Shown: piece by piece, positions 1 through 8,030 of the stretch
Layout: every line of letters starts with the position of its first letter
Numbering within the stretch: position 1 is the stretch's first letter
Assembly: GCA_946478645.1 (NCBI GenBank)
Contig: CAMLCW010000073.1
Coordinates: 1 to 16,523 of the forward strand
Direction of reading: 5' to 3'
Origin: an uncultured Variovorax sp.
GTDB taxonomy: Bacteria > Pseudomonadota > Gammaproteobacteria > Burkholderiales > Burkholderiaceae
Length of the DNA: 16,523 nucleotides
Made by a program: the position numbers and the translations under genes
The notes under the pieces: model-generated
Database searches by the model: none
Seen by the model: the letters and a program-made list of their open reading frames with translations, nothing else
Told to the model about the DNA's origin: nothing

Positions 1-1377
1 CACAGCCACTGGCTCGCGCTCGGCCTGATCGCGGCGGGCGCGCTGCTGGCCAACATGCCGGCCATCGGCGGCATTCCGGTGGCGGCCTATGTGTCGGTCG
101 GCTGCCTGCTGGTCGGCGGCATCACCGCCCTGCCCTGGTTCGTCGCGCTGCTCTACGACCGGTTGGCGCCGATGTTCGCGCACCGCTTGCTGCCGATGCT
201 GGCCATCGAGCGCGCGCGCCGCATGCGCGGCACCGCGGCGGTGGCCGTGAGCGGCGTGGTCGCGAGCCTGAGCCTCGCGGTCGCGCTCACGGTGATGGTC
301 GCGAGCTTCCGCGATTCGGTGACCCAGTGGCTCGACGTGGTGCTGCCCGCCGACCTGTACCTGCGCGCCGCCGAGCGCAGCAGCGGCAACAACAGCGACA
401 CCGCGGCCTTCTCGCCGGCCTTCGTGCAGGCGCTCGGCCAGTTGCCGGGCGTGGCACGCACCGGCACGTTGCGCACCCGTTCGCTGCAGCTCGATCCCGC
501 GCAGCCCGCGGTCACGCTGATCTCGCGCAGCCTCGAGGGCGGCCCGGCCCAGGCGCTGCCGCTCACGGGGCCGGCGCTGCCGGTGCCGCCTGGGCAGATC
601 GGCATCTACGTGAGCGAGCCGATGCTCGAGCTGCATGGCGCGAAGCCCGGCGCGACGTATGCGCCGCTCGCCGCGGCGCTCGGCCGCGCGGGCGCGCCGG
701 CGCCGCCACCGTTCTTCGTTGCGGGCGTGTGGCGCGACTATGCGCGCCAGTTCGGCGCCATCGCGATGGACGCGCGCGACTTCGAACGGCTCACCGGCGA
801 GCGCGAGGTCAGCGACGTGTCGCTCTGGCTCGCACCCGGCGCTTCGGAGGCCGCGGTGCAGGCGGCGGTGCGCGCGCTGGCGACCAGCCATGGCGCCGCG
901 CCGCAAGCCGCCATCGAGATCTCGTCGGTCGGCCAGATCCGCGCCACCTCGCTGCGCATCTTCGACCGCAGCTTCGCGGTCACCTACTGGCTGCAGGCCG
1001 TGGCCATCGCGATCGGCCTGTTCGGCATCGCCGCGAGCTTCAGCGCCCAGGTGCTGGCGCGGCGCAAGGAGTTCGGCCTGCTCGCGCACCTGGGCTTCAC
1101 GCGGCGCCAGGTGCTCGCGGTGGTGGCGGGCGAAGGCGCAGCCTGGACCGCGATCGGCGCGGCGGCGGGGCTGGGCCTCGGGCTCGCGGTGTCGGTGGTG
1201 CTGGTGAAGGTGGTCAACCCGCAGAGCTTCCACTGGACCATGGACCTGCTGGTGCCGTGGACGCGGCTCGCGGCGCTGTGCGCGGCGGTGGTGGCCGCCG
1301 GCACCGTCACGGCCTGGCTTGCGGGCCGCGCCGCCGCCGGCAGCGACGCGGTGCTGGCGGTGAAGGAAGACTGGTAG
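1..1377 (+). CDS. FtsX/MacB-type ABC transporter permease (5' end outside window)
   Basis: Inner-membrane permease of the FtsX/MacB/LolC family. The frame is open from base 1, so the ATG at 55 is internal and 458 codons are visible. In order I see a hydrophobic hairpin, a membrane segment after an ERARRMRG stretch (about 200-310), a long soluble extracytoplasmic domain (about 310-960), and then three membrane segments of the C-terminal FtsX domain with a cytoplasmic RRKEFGLLAHLGFTRRQ loop (about 1057-1110). It ends in AVKEDW. Membrane segments before the soluble domain as well as after it fit the long double-FtsX permeases that work with a separate ATPase. Those permeases are often encoded beside an AttH/CrtC lipocalin-like gene, and one lies at 5041. 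The stop is only 4 bp from the stop of the convergent acylase. The ATPase gene is presumably upstream, outside the window. The substrate is unknown; lipid or lipoprotein-like cargo is a family-based guess. Confidence 0.88.
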   Translation, partial: HSHWLALGLIAAGALLANMPAIGGIPVAAYVSVGCLLVGGITALPWFVALLYDRLAPMFAHRLLPMLAIERARRMRGTAAVAVSGVVASLSLAVALTVMVASFRDSVTQWLDVVLPADLYLRAAERSSGNNSDTAAFSPAFVQALGQLPGVARTGTLRTRSLQLDPAQPAVTLISRSLEGGPAQALPLTGPALPVPPGQIGIYVSEPMLELHGAKPGATYAPLAAALGRAGAPAPPPFFVAGVWRDYARQFGAIAMDARDFERLTGEREVSDVSLWLAPGASEAAVQAAVRALATSHGAAPQAAIEISSVGQIRATSLRIFDRSFAVTYWLQAVAIAIGLFGIAASFSAQVLARRKEFGLLAHLGFTRRQVLAVVAGEGAAWTAIGAAAGLGLGLAVSVVLVKVVNPQSFHWTMDLLVPWTRLAALCAAVVAAGTVTAWLAGRAAAGSDAVLAVKEDW

Positions 1378-1381
1378 CCGC

Positions 1382-3850
1382 TCAGCGCGCCGGCAGCAGC
1401 TGGATGCGCTCGACCGTTTCCTTCTCGACCGCGCCGCGGCTGTAGAGCAGCGGCACGTATTGGCCTTCGAGCCAGAGCGGCGCGAGGTCGCGGTAGTTCG
1501 GGCTTGCGGGATTGCCCGACTGGCCCGGCGTGTTGATGGCGCGCGAGGCGTCCCAGTTGCCGACGTCGAGCACCATGCGGAACGATGCGCCCGAGGTGAG
1601 CTTGTAGTCGCTTGCGCGATAGCTCGCCGCCATCGGCGTGAACGCCGAGCCCGACATCGGCCAGTCGCCGACTTCGAGCTTGCTGCGCGTGGCCGCATCG
1701 ACCACGGCGCCGAGCGGATGGCGGAACTCGGCGCGGTGCAGCGCGCCCCACTTCCAGGCCGCGGGATCGGGGCCGAGTTTGGCCGACAGCTCCTGCATGG
1801 CCGCGGGCAGCGTCTCGAGCAGCAGCGCGTCGCGCTGCGCGGTGCTGAGCCAGCCCGCCGGATTCTCGAGCAGCAGGATCATGCGCGTGTTGTCGCCGGG
1901 CACGGCCAGCGCGGCGCCGGCCTCGCCCGCGCCGGCCTTGAGCACCGCCGCACGCAGCGGCTTGCTGCTCCACACCTCGTAGAGCGCGGCGGCCGCGCTG
2001 TCGCGGTGCATGGTGCCGTCCCAGGCCTGCAGCATGCGCAGCGCGGCGGCCGTTGGCGCATCGCTGCTGCGTAGCGGTGCGAGCAGCTTCAGCAGCCGCT
2101 GCGCGGGCGTCGCGACGATGTCGTTCTGCATGCGCTCGGAATCCTCGAGCGTGAAGCGCGAACCGGCCGCCGCCTTGGCCGCGAACAGTTCCTTGAGCCG
2201 GCGCGCGCGGGCCGCATCGCTCCATTCGTAGCCCACGCCCTTCTTCGCGGCCGGATGGTCGGGCGGAATGTTGTTCTCGTTGGCGGTCACGACGTAGCCG
2301 CGCGCGGGGTTGAGTTCGAACGGCAGCTCGTCGCCGTTGCGGAAGCCCGACCATTCGTAGCGGCCGTCGCCCGGCACCGGCATCAGCCCGTCCCAGTTGG
2401 GCCGGATCGGCGTGAGGCCGCCGGGAATCCAGCCGACGTTGCCGCTGGTGTCGGCATACACCTGGTTCTCGCCCGGCGCGCCCCAGCGGTTCATGGCCGC
2501 GCGGAACTGGTCCCAGTTGCGCGCGCGCATGTAGTCCATCGAACCGAAGTACGGCGCCATGCCGGGCTCGAGCCAGGCCGCGCGCAGCGCGTAGGCGCGC
2601 TGCTTGCCGGGCTCGGCCAGCAGCACCGGGCCGTGGCGCGTGAAGCTGTTGACCACCTCGCGCGGCGCGCCCTCGCCCTTCACCTCGATGCGCTCGGTCA
2701 CGCGCAGCATCGGCTCCCAGCGGCCCTGGTAGCGGTACTCGTCGGGGTTGGCCGGGTTGAGCTCGTAGACGTAGAGGTCTTCCTGGTCCATGTAGAAGCG
2801 CGTGAGGCCAAAGGCGATGGTGCCGTTGTGGCCGATCGACAGGCCCGGCAGGAACGGCTCGCCCGCGCCGATCGCGTCCATGCCGGGCGCGCTCAGGTGC
2901 GTCATGTAGCGCAGGCTCGGCGCGCCATGCGCGCGGTGCGGGTCGTTGGCAAGGATCGGGCGGCCGGTCGACGTGAGCGTCGGCGCGATCACCCAGTTGT
3001 TGCTGCCGTAGCCGGCGGTCGGGTCGCCTGCGGCCGCGTCGGCGTCGCTGCCGGCGGGCGCCACGGCCGCCACCGACGGCGCGAGCGGCGTGTTGGCCTT
3101 GGTGAACTGCGGCGAGGCGGTGGCCAGCAGGTAGGCGGCGCGCAACTCGGCGTTGGGCACGGCGCAGGGGTCGAGCCCCGGCGGCACCGTGGGCGTGACC
3201 GGCGGATCGAGTTCGCGGCGCAGCCAGTCGGCCTTCGCGCCGGCCGCGCCGGCGCAGAAGGCGCGCGCACGGTCGATCTCCGAGGTGAAGTTGAGCGTGA
3301 GCCCGTGATGCCGGATGCGCACCACGTCCTCGGGCGACCACGCCGAAGGCTGGTAGCCGAGCAGCCTGAACTCGGGCGGCAGCAGCGCGGGCTGCGCGCG
3401 CACCTGCGCCACGTAGGCATTGACACCGGCCGTGAAGGCCTCGGCCACGCGCTTGGCGTCGGAGCCGTAGGCGAGCCATTCGCGGTACATGTCGCCGCGG
3501 TAGAGCACGGCGCGCGCCGCGCGGTCGTGCGCGACCCAGGCCGGGCCGAAGTCCTTGGCCATTTCGCCGAGGCCGCGCTTGCGCCAGAGGTCCATCTGCC
3601 AGAGGCGGTCGCGCGCGGCGATGAAGCCCTGCGCCACGAAGGCGTCGTAGAGCGTGCCGGCGTAGAGATGCGGCACGCCCCAGCGGTCGACCAGCACCTC
3701 GGCCGGTTTCTCGAGGCCGGGCACCGCGAAGGATGACGGCGGCCGCTGCGGCGGCGGCCCCGAGGCGCAGCCCGCGAGCACGAGCGCGGCGAGCGCCGCG
3801 GCGCCGATGGAATGCCTTTGACCTACGGGGCGCAGCGTGCTTCTTCTCAT
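1382..3850 (-). CDS. Penicillin acylase family lipoprotein (penicillin G / acyl-homoserine-lactone acylase type)
   Basis: Ntn-hydrolase that cleaves amide bonds between an acyl chain and an amine. An open frame reaches back to 3967, but the start at 3850 is preferred because it has AGGAGA 8 nt upstream and is followed by a clean lipoprotein signal. That signal has basic residues, a hydrophobic core and lipobox LAGC with Cys28; Ala at +2 predicts the outer membrane. The 822 aa match a full precursor. Family motifs seen are VDRWGVPH (54-61) and QGFIAARDRLWQMDLWRKRG (74-93). GSNNW follows at 282-286, where Ser283 is the expected autoprocessing nucleophile at the start of the beta subunit. ANDPH (301-305) and a later TANENN motif complete the pattern. 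The predicted spacer before Ser283 is Ala/Asp-rich. The gene is divergent from the PLP gene and tail to tail with the permease. Substrate (beta-lactam, N-acyl-homoserine lactone or another N-acyl compound) cannot be read from sequence. Confidence 0.93.
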   Translation of the reverse strand: MRRSTLRPVGQRHSIGAAALAALVLAGCASGPPPQRPPSSFAVPGLEKPAEVLVDRWGVPHLYAGTLYDAFVAQGFIAARDRLWQMDLWRKRGLGEMAKDFGPAWVAHDRAARAVLYRGDMYREWLAYGSDAKRVAEAFTAGVNAYVAQVRAQPALLPPEFRLLGYQPSAWSPEDVVRIRHHGLTLNFTSEIDRARAFCAGAAGAKADWLRRELDPPVTPTVPPGLDPCAVPNAELRAAYLLATASPQFTKANTPLAPSVAAVAPAGSDADAAAGDPTAGYGSNNWVIAPTLTSTGRPILANDPHRAHGAPSLRYMTHLSAPGMDAIGAGEPFLPGLSIGHNGTIAFGLTRFYMDQEDLYVYELNPANPDEYRYQGRWEPMLRVTERIEVKGEGAPREVVNSFTRHGPVLLAEPGKQRAYALRAAWLEPGMAPYFGSMDYMRARNWDQFRAAMNRWGAPGENQVYADTSGNVGWIPGGLTPIRPNWDGLMPVPGDGRYEWSGFRNGDELPFELNPARGYVVTANENNIPPDHPAAKKGVGYEWSDAARARRLKELFAAKAAAGSRFTLEDSERMQNDIVATPAQRLLKLLAPLRSSDAPTAAALRMLQAWDGTMHRDSAAAALYEVWSSKPLRAAVLKAGAGEAGAALAVPGDNTRMILLLENPAGWLSTAQRDALLLETLPAAMQELSAKLGPDPAAWKWGALHRAEFRHPLGAVVDAATRSKLEVGDWPMSGSAFTPMAASYRASDYKLTSGASFRMVLDVGNWDASRAINTPGQSGNPASPNYRDLAPLWLEGQYVPLLYSRGAVEKETVERIQLLPAR

Positions 3851-3858
3851 GTGTCTTG

Positions 3859-3864
3859 TCTCCT
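3859..3864 (-). promoter_or_regulatory. Ribosome binding site of the acylase gene
   Basis: On the minus strand AGGAGA lies 8 nt before the ATG at 3850. This decides the start: the longer reading back to 3967 has no such site and would bury the lipoprotein signal behind 39 extra residues. Confidence 0.75.
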
Positions 3865-3870
3865 GCCGGG

Positions 3871-3899
3871 TTGGAAAAAATGGCAGCGCACAGTATCCC
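3871..3899 (+). promoter_or_regulatory. Candidate sigma-70-like promoter for the PLP gene
   Basis: In the 102-bp divergent gap, TTGGAA (3871-3876) and TATCCC (3894-3899) are separated by exactly 17 bp. They match the -35 and -10 consensus at 4 of 6 and 3 of 6 positions. Transcription would start near 3906, about 47 nt before the PLP gene. The match is weak and rests on spacing and location. No comparable minus-strand promoter for the acylase was found. Confidence 0.3.
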
Positions 3900-3952
3900 G
3901 ATTTGCGCCCGCGCCGGGTGGCGCGCGGCATGACTTGTAGACTGCCTCCTAC

Positions 3953-5041
3953 ATGCAGCAGCCGCACACACCCCCTCCTCCTTCGTCCTCACGCGACCCG
4001 TGGCTCGACGCGGCGATGCGCCGCATCGAGGCCGACTACCAGCGCAGCGCCGACACGCACCTGATCCCGCTGCCGCTGCCCGCGCTCGCCGCGGCCGGCA
4101 TCGACCTCTACCTGAAGGACGAGTCGACGCACCCGACCGGCAGCCTCAAGCACCGGCTCGCACGCTCGCTCTTCCTGTATGCGCTGTGCAACGGATGGGT
4201 GCGCGAAGGCACGACCGTGGTCGAGGCCTCGAGCGGATCGACCGCGGTCAGCGAAGCCTATTTCGCGCGGCTGCTCGGGCTGCCGTTCATCGCGGTGATG
4301 CCGCGCAGCACCTCGCCCGAGAAGATCGCGCAGATCGCCTTCTACGGCGCGCGCTGCCATTTCGTCGACCATGCGGCCGAGGTCTACGACGAGGCGCGCG
4401 CGCTGGCGGAGCAGACCGGCGGCCACTACATGGACCAGTTCACCCACGCCGAGCGCGCGACCGACTGGCGCGGCAACAACAACATCGCCGAAAGCATGTT
4501 CCGGCAGATGGCGCGCGAGCGGCATCCCGTGCCGGCCTGGATCGTGGTGGGCGCGGGCACCGGCGGCACCAGCGCCACCATCGGGCGCTACGTGCGCTAC
4601 TGCTGCCACGACACGCAGCTCTGCGTGGCCGACCCCGAGGGCTCGGTGTTCTCGGCCTACCACCAGAGCGGCGATGCCGCGCTCACGGCGCCGGGCTCGC
4701 GCATCGAAGGCATCGGCCGGCCACGCGTGGAACCGAGCTTCATCCGCACGCTGGTCGACCGCATGATCGAGGTGCCGAACCTCGACTCGGTGGCCGCGAT
4801 GCATGCGCTCTCGGCGCTGCTCGGGCGCAAGGTCGGGCCCTCGACCGGCACCAACTTCGCGGCCATGCTCGCGATCGCGCACGAGATGCGCGCGGCGGGC
4901 CGCCGCGGATCGATCCTTTCGCTGCTGTGCGATGCCGGCGAGCGCTACCTGCCGAGCTACCACGACGCGGTTTGGGTGCGCGACACGTTCGGCGACGTCG
5001 GCCCCGCGCGGCAGCGCATCGATGCCCTGGTGAGCGGCTGA
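3953..5041 (+). CDS. PLP-dependent cysteine desulfhydrase / cysteine-synthase-like enzyme (Cds1 type)
   Basis: Fold-type II PLP enzyme of 362 aa in the cysteine synthase/cystathionine beta-synthase superfamily. It most resembles the actinobacterial-type Cds1 group (L-cysteine desulfhydrase giving pyruvate, ammonia and H2S). Visible motifs are [20 protein letters not shown] with the PLP Schiff-base Lys66, the SSGST phosphate/substrate loop (93-97), [10 protein letters not shown] (172-181) and the glycine-rich GTGGT (202-206). The CBS domain and heme region of true cystathionine beta-synthases are absent. No export signal is seen, so it should be cytosolic. The start at 3953 lies shortly before the conserved [24 protein letters not shown] block; it has no clear Shine-Dalgarno sequence, so the start is less certain than the gene. 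The stop overlaps the next start as TGATG. Whether it degrades cysteine, makes it, or acts on another beta-substituted amino acid is open. Confidence 0.88.
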   Translation: MQQPHTPPPPSSSRDPWLDAAMRRIEADYQRSADTHLIPLPLPALAAAGIDLYLKDESTHPTGSLKHRLARSLFLYALCNGWVREGTTVVEASSGSTAVSEAYFARLLGLPFIAVMPRSTSPEKIAQIAFYGARCHFVDHAAEVYDEARALAEQTGGHYMDQFTHAERATDWRGNNNIAESMFRQMARERHPVPAWIVVGAGTGGTSATIGRYVRYCCHDTQLCVADPEGSVFSAYHQSGDAALTAPGSRIEGIGRPRVEPSFIRTLVDRMIEVPNLDSVAAMHALSALLGRKVGPSTGTNFAAMLAIAHEMRAAGRRGSILSLLCDAGERYLPSYHDAVWVRDTFGDVGPARQRIDALVSG

Positions 5042-6129
5042 TGCCGGCGCGGGCACCCCTCGCACCTTTCGCACTCTCGCGGCGCAGCCTGCTGCTCGCG
5101 GCGCTGGCGGCTGCGTCCTCGGGCTGGGCATTGCCCGCACGCACGCTGCAGTTCCCGCGCGACTTCGGCAGCCATCCCGAGCTGCGGACCGAATGGTGGT
5201 ACATCACCGGCCACGCGGCGACACCGGCCGGGCGCACCTTCGGCTTCCAGGTGACCTTCTTCCGCTCGCGCGTCGACGCCACGCAGCAATTGCGCTCGGC
5301 CTTCGCAGCCAAGCAGCTGGTGTTCGCGCATGCCGCCGTCACCGACCTGGAGGCCGGCGCGCTGCGCCACGACCAGCGCATCGCGCGCGCGGGCCAGGGC
5401 GTGGCGTCGGCGAGCGAGCACGACACCGACCTGCGCCTGCGCGACTGGTCGCTGGCGCGCAGCAGCGGCGACGGCAGCTACGTGGCGCGCATTCCGGCCG
5501 GCGGCTTCTCGCTCGACCTGCGCTTCTCGCCGACGCAGCCGCTGCTGCTGCAAGGCCGCGCGGGCCTCTCGCGCAAGGGCCCCGAGGAAGCGCAGGCGAG
5601 CTACTACTACAGCGAACCGCAGCTGCAGGCGCGCGGGCGCATCGCGCTGCAGGGCGAGGCGCCGTTCGAGGTCGCGGGCCGCGCCTGGCTCGACCACGAA
5701 TGGAGCGAGGCGCTGCTGCATCCCGAGGCCGTCGGCTGGGACTGGATCGGCATGAACCTCGACGACGGCAGCGCGCTCACCGCCTTTCACCTGCGCCGGC
5801 GCGACGGGAGCGCGCTGTGGGCGGGTGGATCGTTTCGCACGCGCGAGGGTGCGCTGCGCGTTTTCAGTCACGAAGAGGTGCGCTTCGAGGCCGGCAGCAC
5901 CTGGACCAGCCCGCGCACGCAAGCGCGCTATCCGACGCACTGGCGCGTGGGTACGCCCGCGGGCGAGTTCGAGGTGCGCGCGCTGCTCGACGACCAGGAA
6001 CTCGACAGCCGCGGCTCGACTGGCGGCGTGTACTGGGAAGGCCTGAGCGACCTGCGCGACGCGCAGGGCCGCCGCATCGGCCGCGGCTACCTCGAGATGA
6101 CGGGCTACGCCGCGCCGCTGCGGCTCTGA
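5041..6129 (+). CDS. AttH/CrtC-family lipocalin-like protein, Tat-exported
   Basis: A 362-aa secreted protein of the CrtC/AttH lipocalin-like family, two consecutive lipocalin-like beta-barrels as in carotenoid 1,2-hydratase homologues. The N-terminus has SRRSLL (13-18) followed by a hydrophobic Ala/Leu stretch, which fits a twin-arginine signal. Family motifs are EWWYITGH (51-58), GRAWLDHEWS (213-222) and GWDWIGMNLDDGSAL (232-246). The C-terminal barrel ends in a YWEGLSDL / GYLEMTGYA pattern. In known att-type loci a protein of this family is encoded with an ABC transporter that has FtsX permeases, which matches the permease ending at 1377. The gene overlaps the PLP gene by one base (TGATG), which implies translational coupling. 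Many genomes label such proteins carotenoid 1,2-hydratase; no other carotenoid gene is present here, so that reaction is doubtful. A lipid or hydrophobic ligand is only inferred. Confidence 0.87.
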   Translation: MPARAPLAPFALSRRSLLLAALAAASSGWALPARTLQFPRDFGSHPELRTEWWYITGHAATPAGRTFGFQVTFFRSRVDATQQLRSAFAAKQLVFAHAAVTDLEAGALRHDQRIARAGQGVASASEHDTDLRLRDWSLARSSGDGSYVARIPAGGFSLDLRFSPTQPLLLQGRAGLSRKGPEEAQASYYYSEPQLQARGRIALQGEAPFEVAGRAWLDHEWSEALLHPEAVGWDWIGMNLDDGSALTAFHLRRRDGSALWAGGSFRTREGALRVFSHEEVRFEAGSTWTSPRTQARYPTHWRVGTPAGEFEVRALLDDQELDSRGSTGGVYWEGLSDLRDAQGRRIGRGYLEMTGYAAPLRL

Positions 6130-6133
6130 AGCG

Positions 6134-6169
6134 GCGCGCCGCGCGTCATCACGCCGTCACGCGGCGCGC
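6134..6169. repeat. Inverted repeat (10-bp stem) between the AttH-like and nucleotidase genes
   Basis: GCGCGCCGCG (6134-6143) pairs perfectly with CGCGGCGCGC (6160-6169) around a 16-nt loop, starting 4 bp after the AttH-like stop. No T-tract follows, so it is not a classic intrinsic terminator. It could be a weak terminator, an RNA-stability hairpin or a by-product of high GC. Confidence 0.45.
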
Positions 6170-6192
6170 GTGAACTCGCAGCGTCCAACCAG

Positions 6193-6200
6193 AGGAGAGG
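6193..6200 (+). promoter_or_regulatory. Ribosome binding site supporting the GTG start
   Basis: AGGAGAGG ends 3 nt before the GTG at 6204, and its AGGAG core lies 6 nt away. This purine run supports GTG as the true start, because the lipoprotein signal begins directly after it. Confidence 0.7.
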
Positions 6201-6203
6201 CTC

Positions 6204-8024
6204 GTGCACGCATCGATCAGACATCTCACTGCGGCCGCAGCGGTCGCGGCCACCCTCGCGGCCTGCGGCGGCAGCGGCGGCTCCAACGCATTCATCCCGT
6301 TCCTTCCGCCGCCGCCACCGGCGCCCGCGCCTGCGCCCGCAACGCCCGGCAGCGTCGACGTCAAGATCATTGCCTTCAACGACCTGCACGGCAACCTCGA
6401 GCCGCCGCGGGTTTCGATCACCGCGCCCGCCAGTGGCGGCGGCACGGTGGCGGTGCCCGCTGGCGGCGCCGCCTACCTCGCCTCGGCCATCGCATCGCTC
6501 AAGGCCAGGAACGAGAACCACGCGGTGGTCTCGGCCGGCGACATGATCGGCGCCTCGCCGCTGGTGTCGGCGCTGTTCCTCGACGAGCCCACGATCGAGG
6601 CGGTCAACGCCATGAAGATCGACTTCAACGCGGTCGGCAACCACGAGTTCGACAAGGGCCGGAACGAGCTGCTGCGCATGAAGAACGGCGGCTGCGAAAA
6701 ACACACGCCGCTGGAACCCTGCCGGGTCAACAAAGCCTTCCCGGGCGCGAACTTCGGCTTCCTGGCGGCCAACACCGTCAAGTCCGACGGCAACACGCTG
6801 TTCCCCGCCACCGGCATGAAGACCTTCACCAAGGACGGCGCCACGGTGAAGGTGGCCTTCATCGGCCTGACGCTCAAGAACACGCCGAGCATCGTGACGC
6901 CGGCCGGCGTGGCGGGCCTGCGCTTCCAGGACGAGGCCGACACCGCCAACGCGCTGATCCCGCAGCTCAAGGCCGAGGGCGCCGACGCCATCGTCGTGGT
7001 GGTGCACGAAGGCGCCACGACCACGGCCGGCTACAACGAGAAGAGCTGCGCCGGCCTCAGCGGCGACCTGCTGCCGATCCTCGACAAGCTCGATGCGGCG
7101 GTGGACGTGGTGATCTCGGGCCACACGCACCGCTCCTACGTCTGCGACTACGGCCAGACGAATCCGGCGCGGCCCTTCCTGCTGACGAGCGCCGGTCAGT
7201 ACGGCACGCTCCTGACCGACATCAACCTGACGATCGACACGCGCACCCGCAAGGTCTCGGCCAAGTCGGCCGACAACGTGATCGTCCAGGGCGAGGCCTT
7301 CACCAGCGGCGCCACCACGGTCGCGCTGACCGACCAGTACCCGGTGTTCGGCAAGAACCAGGAAGTGGCCTCGCTCGTCAGCCAGTACCTCTCGGTTGCC
7401 GCGCCGCTGGTGCAGCGCGTGGTGGGCACGCTCTCGGCACCGGCCACGCGCACGCAGGTACCGTCGCGCGAAAGCGTGCTGGGCAACCTGATCGCCGACG
7501 CGCAGCTCGCCGCAACCAGCGCCAGCGACAAGGGCGGCGCGCAGATCGCCTTCATGAACCCGGGCGGCGTGCGGGCCGACCTGGTGCCGGCCGATGACGG
7601 CAGCGTGACCTACGGCCAGATCTTCAGCGTGCAGCCCTTCGGCAACAGCCTGGTGGTGAAGACGATGACCGGCGCGCAGATCAAGGCCCTGCTCGAGCAG
7701 CAGTTCGACAGCGGCAGCAACACGGTCGCCTCGCCCCGGGTGCTGCTGCCCTCGCACAGCCTCCGCTACAGCTACAGCCTCTCGGCGCCGGCCGGCGCGC
7801 GCATCTCGGACATGGCGCTCAACGGCACGGCGATGAGCGACGGCGCGAGCTACCGCGTCACGATGAACAGCTTCCTGGCTACCGGCGGCGACAACTTCAC
7901 CGTCTTCAACCAGGGCACCGACACGCTCGGCGGCGACCAGGACGTGGACGCGCTCGAGGCCTACATCAAGGCGAACAGCCCGCTCGTTCCGCCCGCGACG
8001 GACCGGATCACGGCGCTGCCTTGA
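6204..8024 (+). CDS. Bifunctional metallophosphatase/5'-nucleotidase, lipid-anchored (UshA/YchR type)
   Basis: A 606-aa envelope enzyme predicted to hydrolyse 5'-nucleotides or related phosphate esters. It starts with GTG. A lipoprotein signal ends in LAAC with Cys21 (Gly at +2, outer-membrane sorting), followed by a Ser/Gly and proline-rich tether (about 22-50). The N-terminal calcineurin-like domain carries its metal ligands in order: FNDLHGN (D60, H62), AGDMIG (D113), GNHEFD (145-150), VVVHEG (H268) and SGHTH (305-309). The C-terminal 5'-nucleotidase domain shows RESVLGNLIADAQ (422-434), FMNPGGVRADL (450-460), YGQIFSVQPFGNSL (470-483) and FLATGGDNF (557-565). Cys164/Cys173 and Cys282/Cys314 could form disulfides, since both segments lie outside the cytosol. 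A role in scavenging phosphate or nucleosides fits the family. The stop lies 6 bp from the convergent livM stop. No promoter was recognised in the 74-bp gap upstream. Confidence 0.93.
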   Translation: MHASIRHLTAAAAVAATLAACGGSGGSNAFIPFLPPPPPAPAPAPATPGSVDVKIIAFNDLHGNLEPPRVSITAPASGGGTVAVPAGGAAYLASAIASLKARNENHAVVSAGDMIGASPLVSALFLDEPTIEAVNAMKIDFNAVGNHEFDKGRNELLRMKNGGCEKHTPLEPCRVNKAFPGANFGFLAANTVKSDGNTLFPATGMKTFTKDGATVKVAFIGLTLKNTPSIVTPAGVAGLRFQDEADTANALIPQLKAEGADAIVVVVHEGATTTAGYNEKSCAGLSGDLLPILDKLDAAVDVVISGHTHRSYVCDYGQTNPARPFLLTSAGQYGTLLTDINLTIDTRTRKVSAKSADNVIVQGEAFTSGATTVALTDQYPVFGKNQEVASLVSQYLSVAAPLVQRVVGTLSAPATRTQVPSRESVLGNLIADAQLAATSASDKGGAQIAFMNPGGVRADLVPADDGSVTYGQIFSVQPFGNSLVVKTMTGAQIKALLEQQFDSGSNTVASPRVLLPSHSLRYSYSLSAPAGARISDMALNGTAMSDGASYRVTMNSFLATGGDNFTVFNQGTDTLGGDQDVDALEAYIKANSPLVPPATDRITALP

Positions 8025-8030
8025 GCGCTG

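Noticed and set aside
2255..3736. Long plus-strand frame (493 codons) opposite the acylase
   Set aside because: Antisense shadow of a GC-rich gene; Val/Arg/His-rich product without domain features.
3938..3952. TAGACT just upstream of the PLP gene as a -10 box giving a leaderless mRNA
   Set aside because: No -35-like sequence at 16-18 bp upstream; the TTGGAA/TATCCC pair further up has better spacing.
3851..3967. Longer acylase start at 3967
   Set aside because: Would place 39 extra residues before a clear lipoprotein signal and overlap the start of the divergent PLP gene; the start at 3850 has a good ribosome binding site.
984..3992. 1002-codon minus-strand frame covering the acylase region
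   Set aside because: It is a shadow frame: Arg/Ala-rich, no motif, overlaps the acylase, which has motifs, a lipobox and a ribosome binding site.
6105..7757. 550-codon minus-strand frame opposite the nucleotidase
   Set aside because: Shadow frame typical of high-GC3 DNA; the plus-strand frame has all catalytic motifs of its family.
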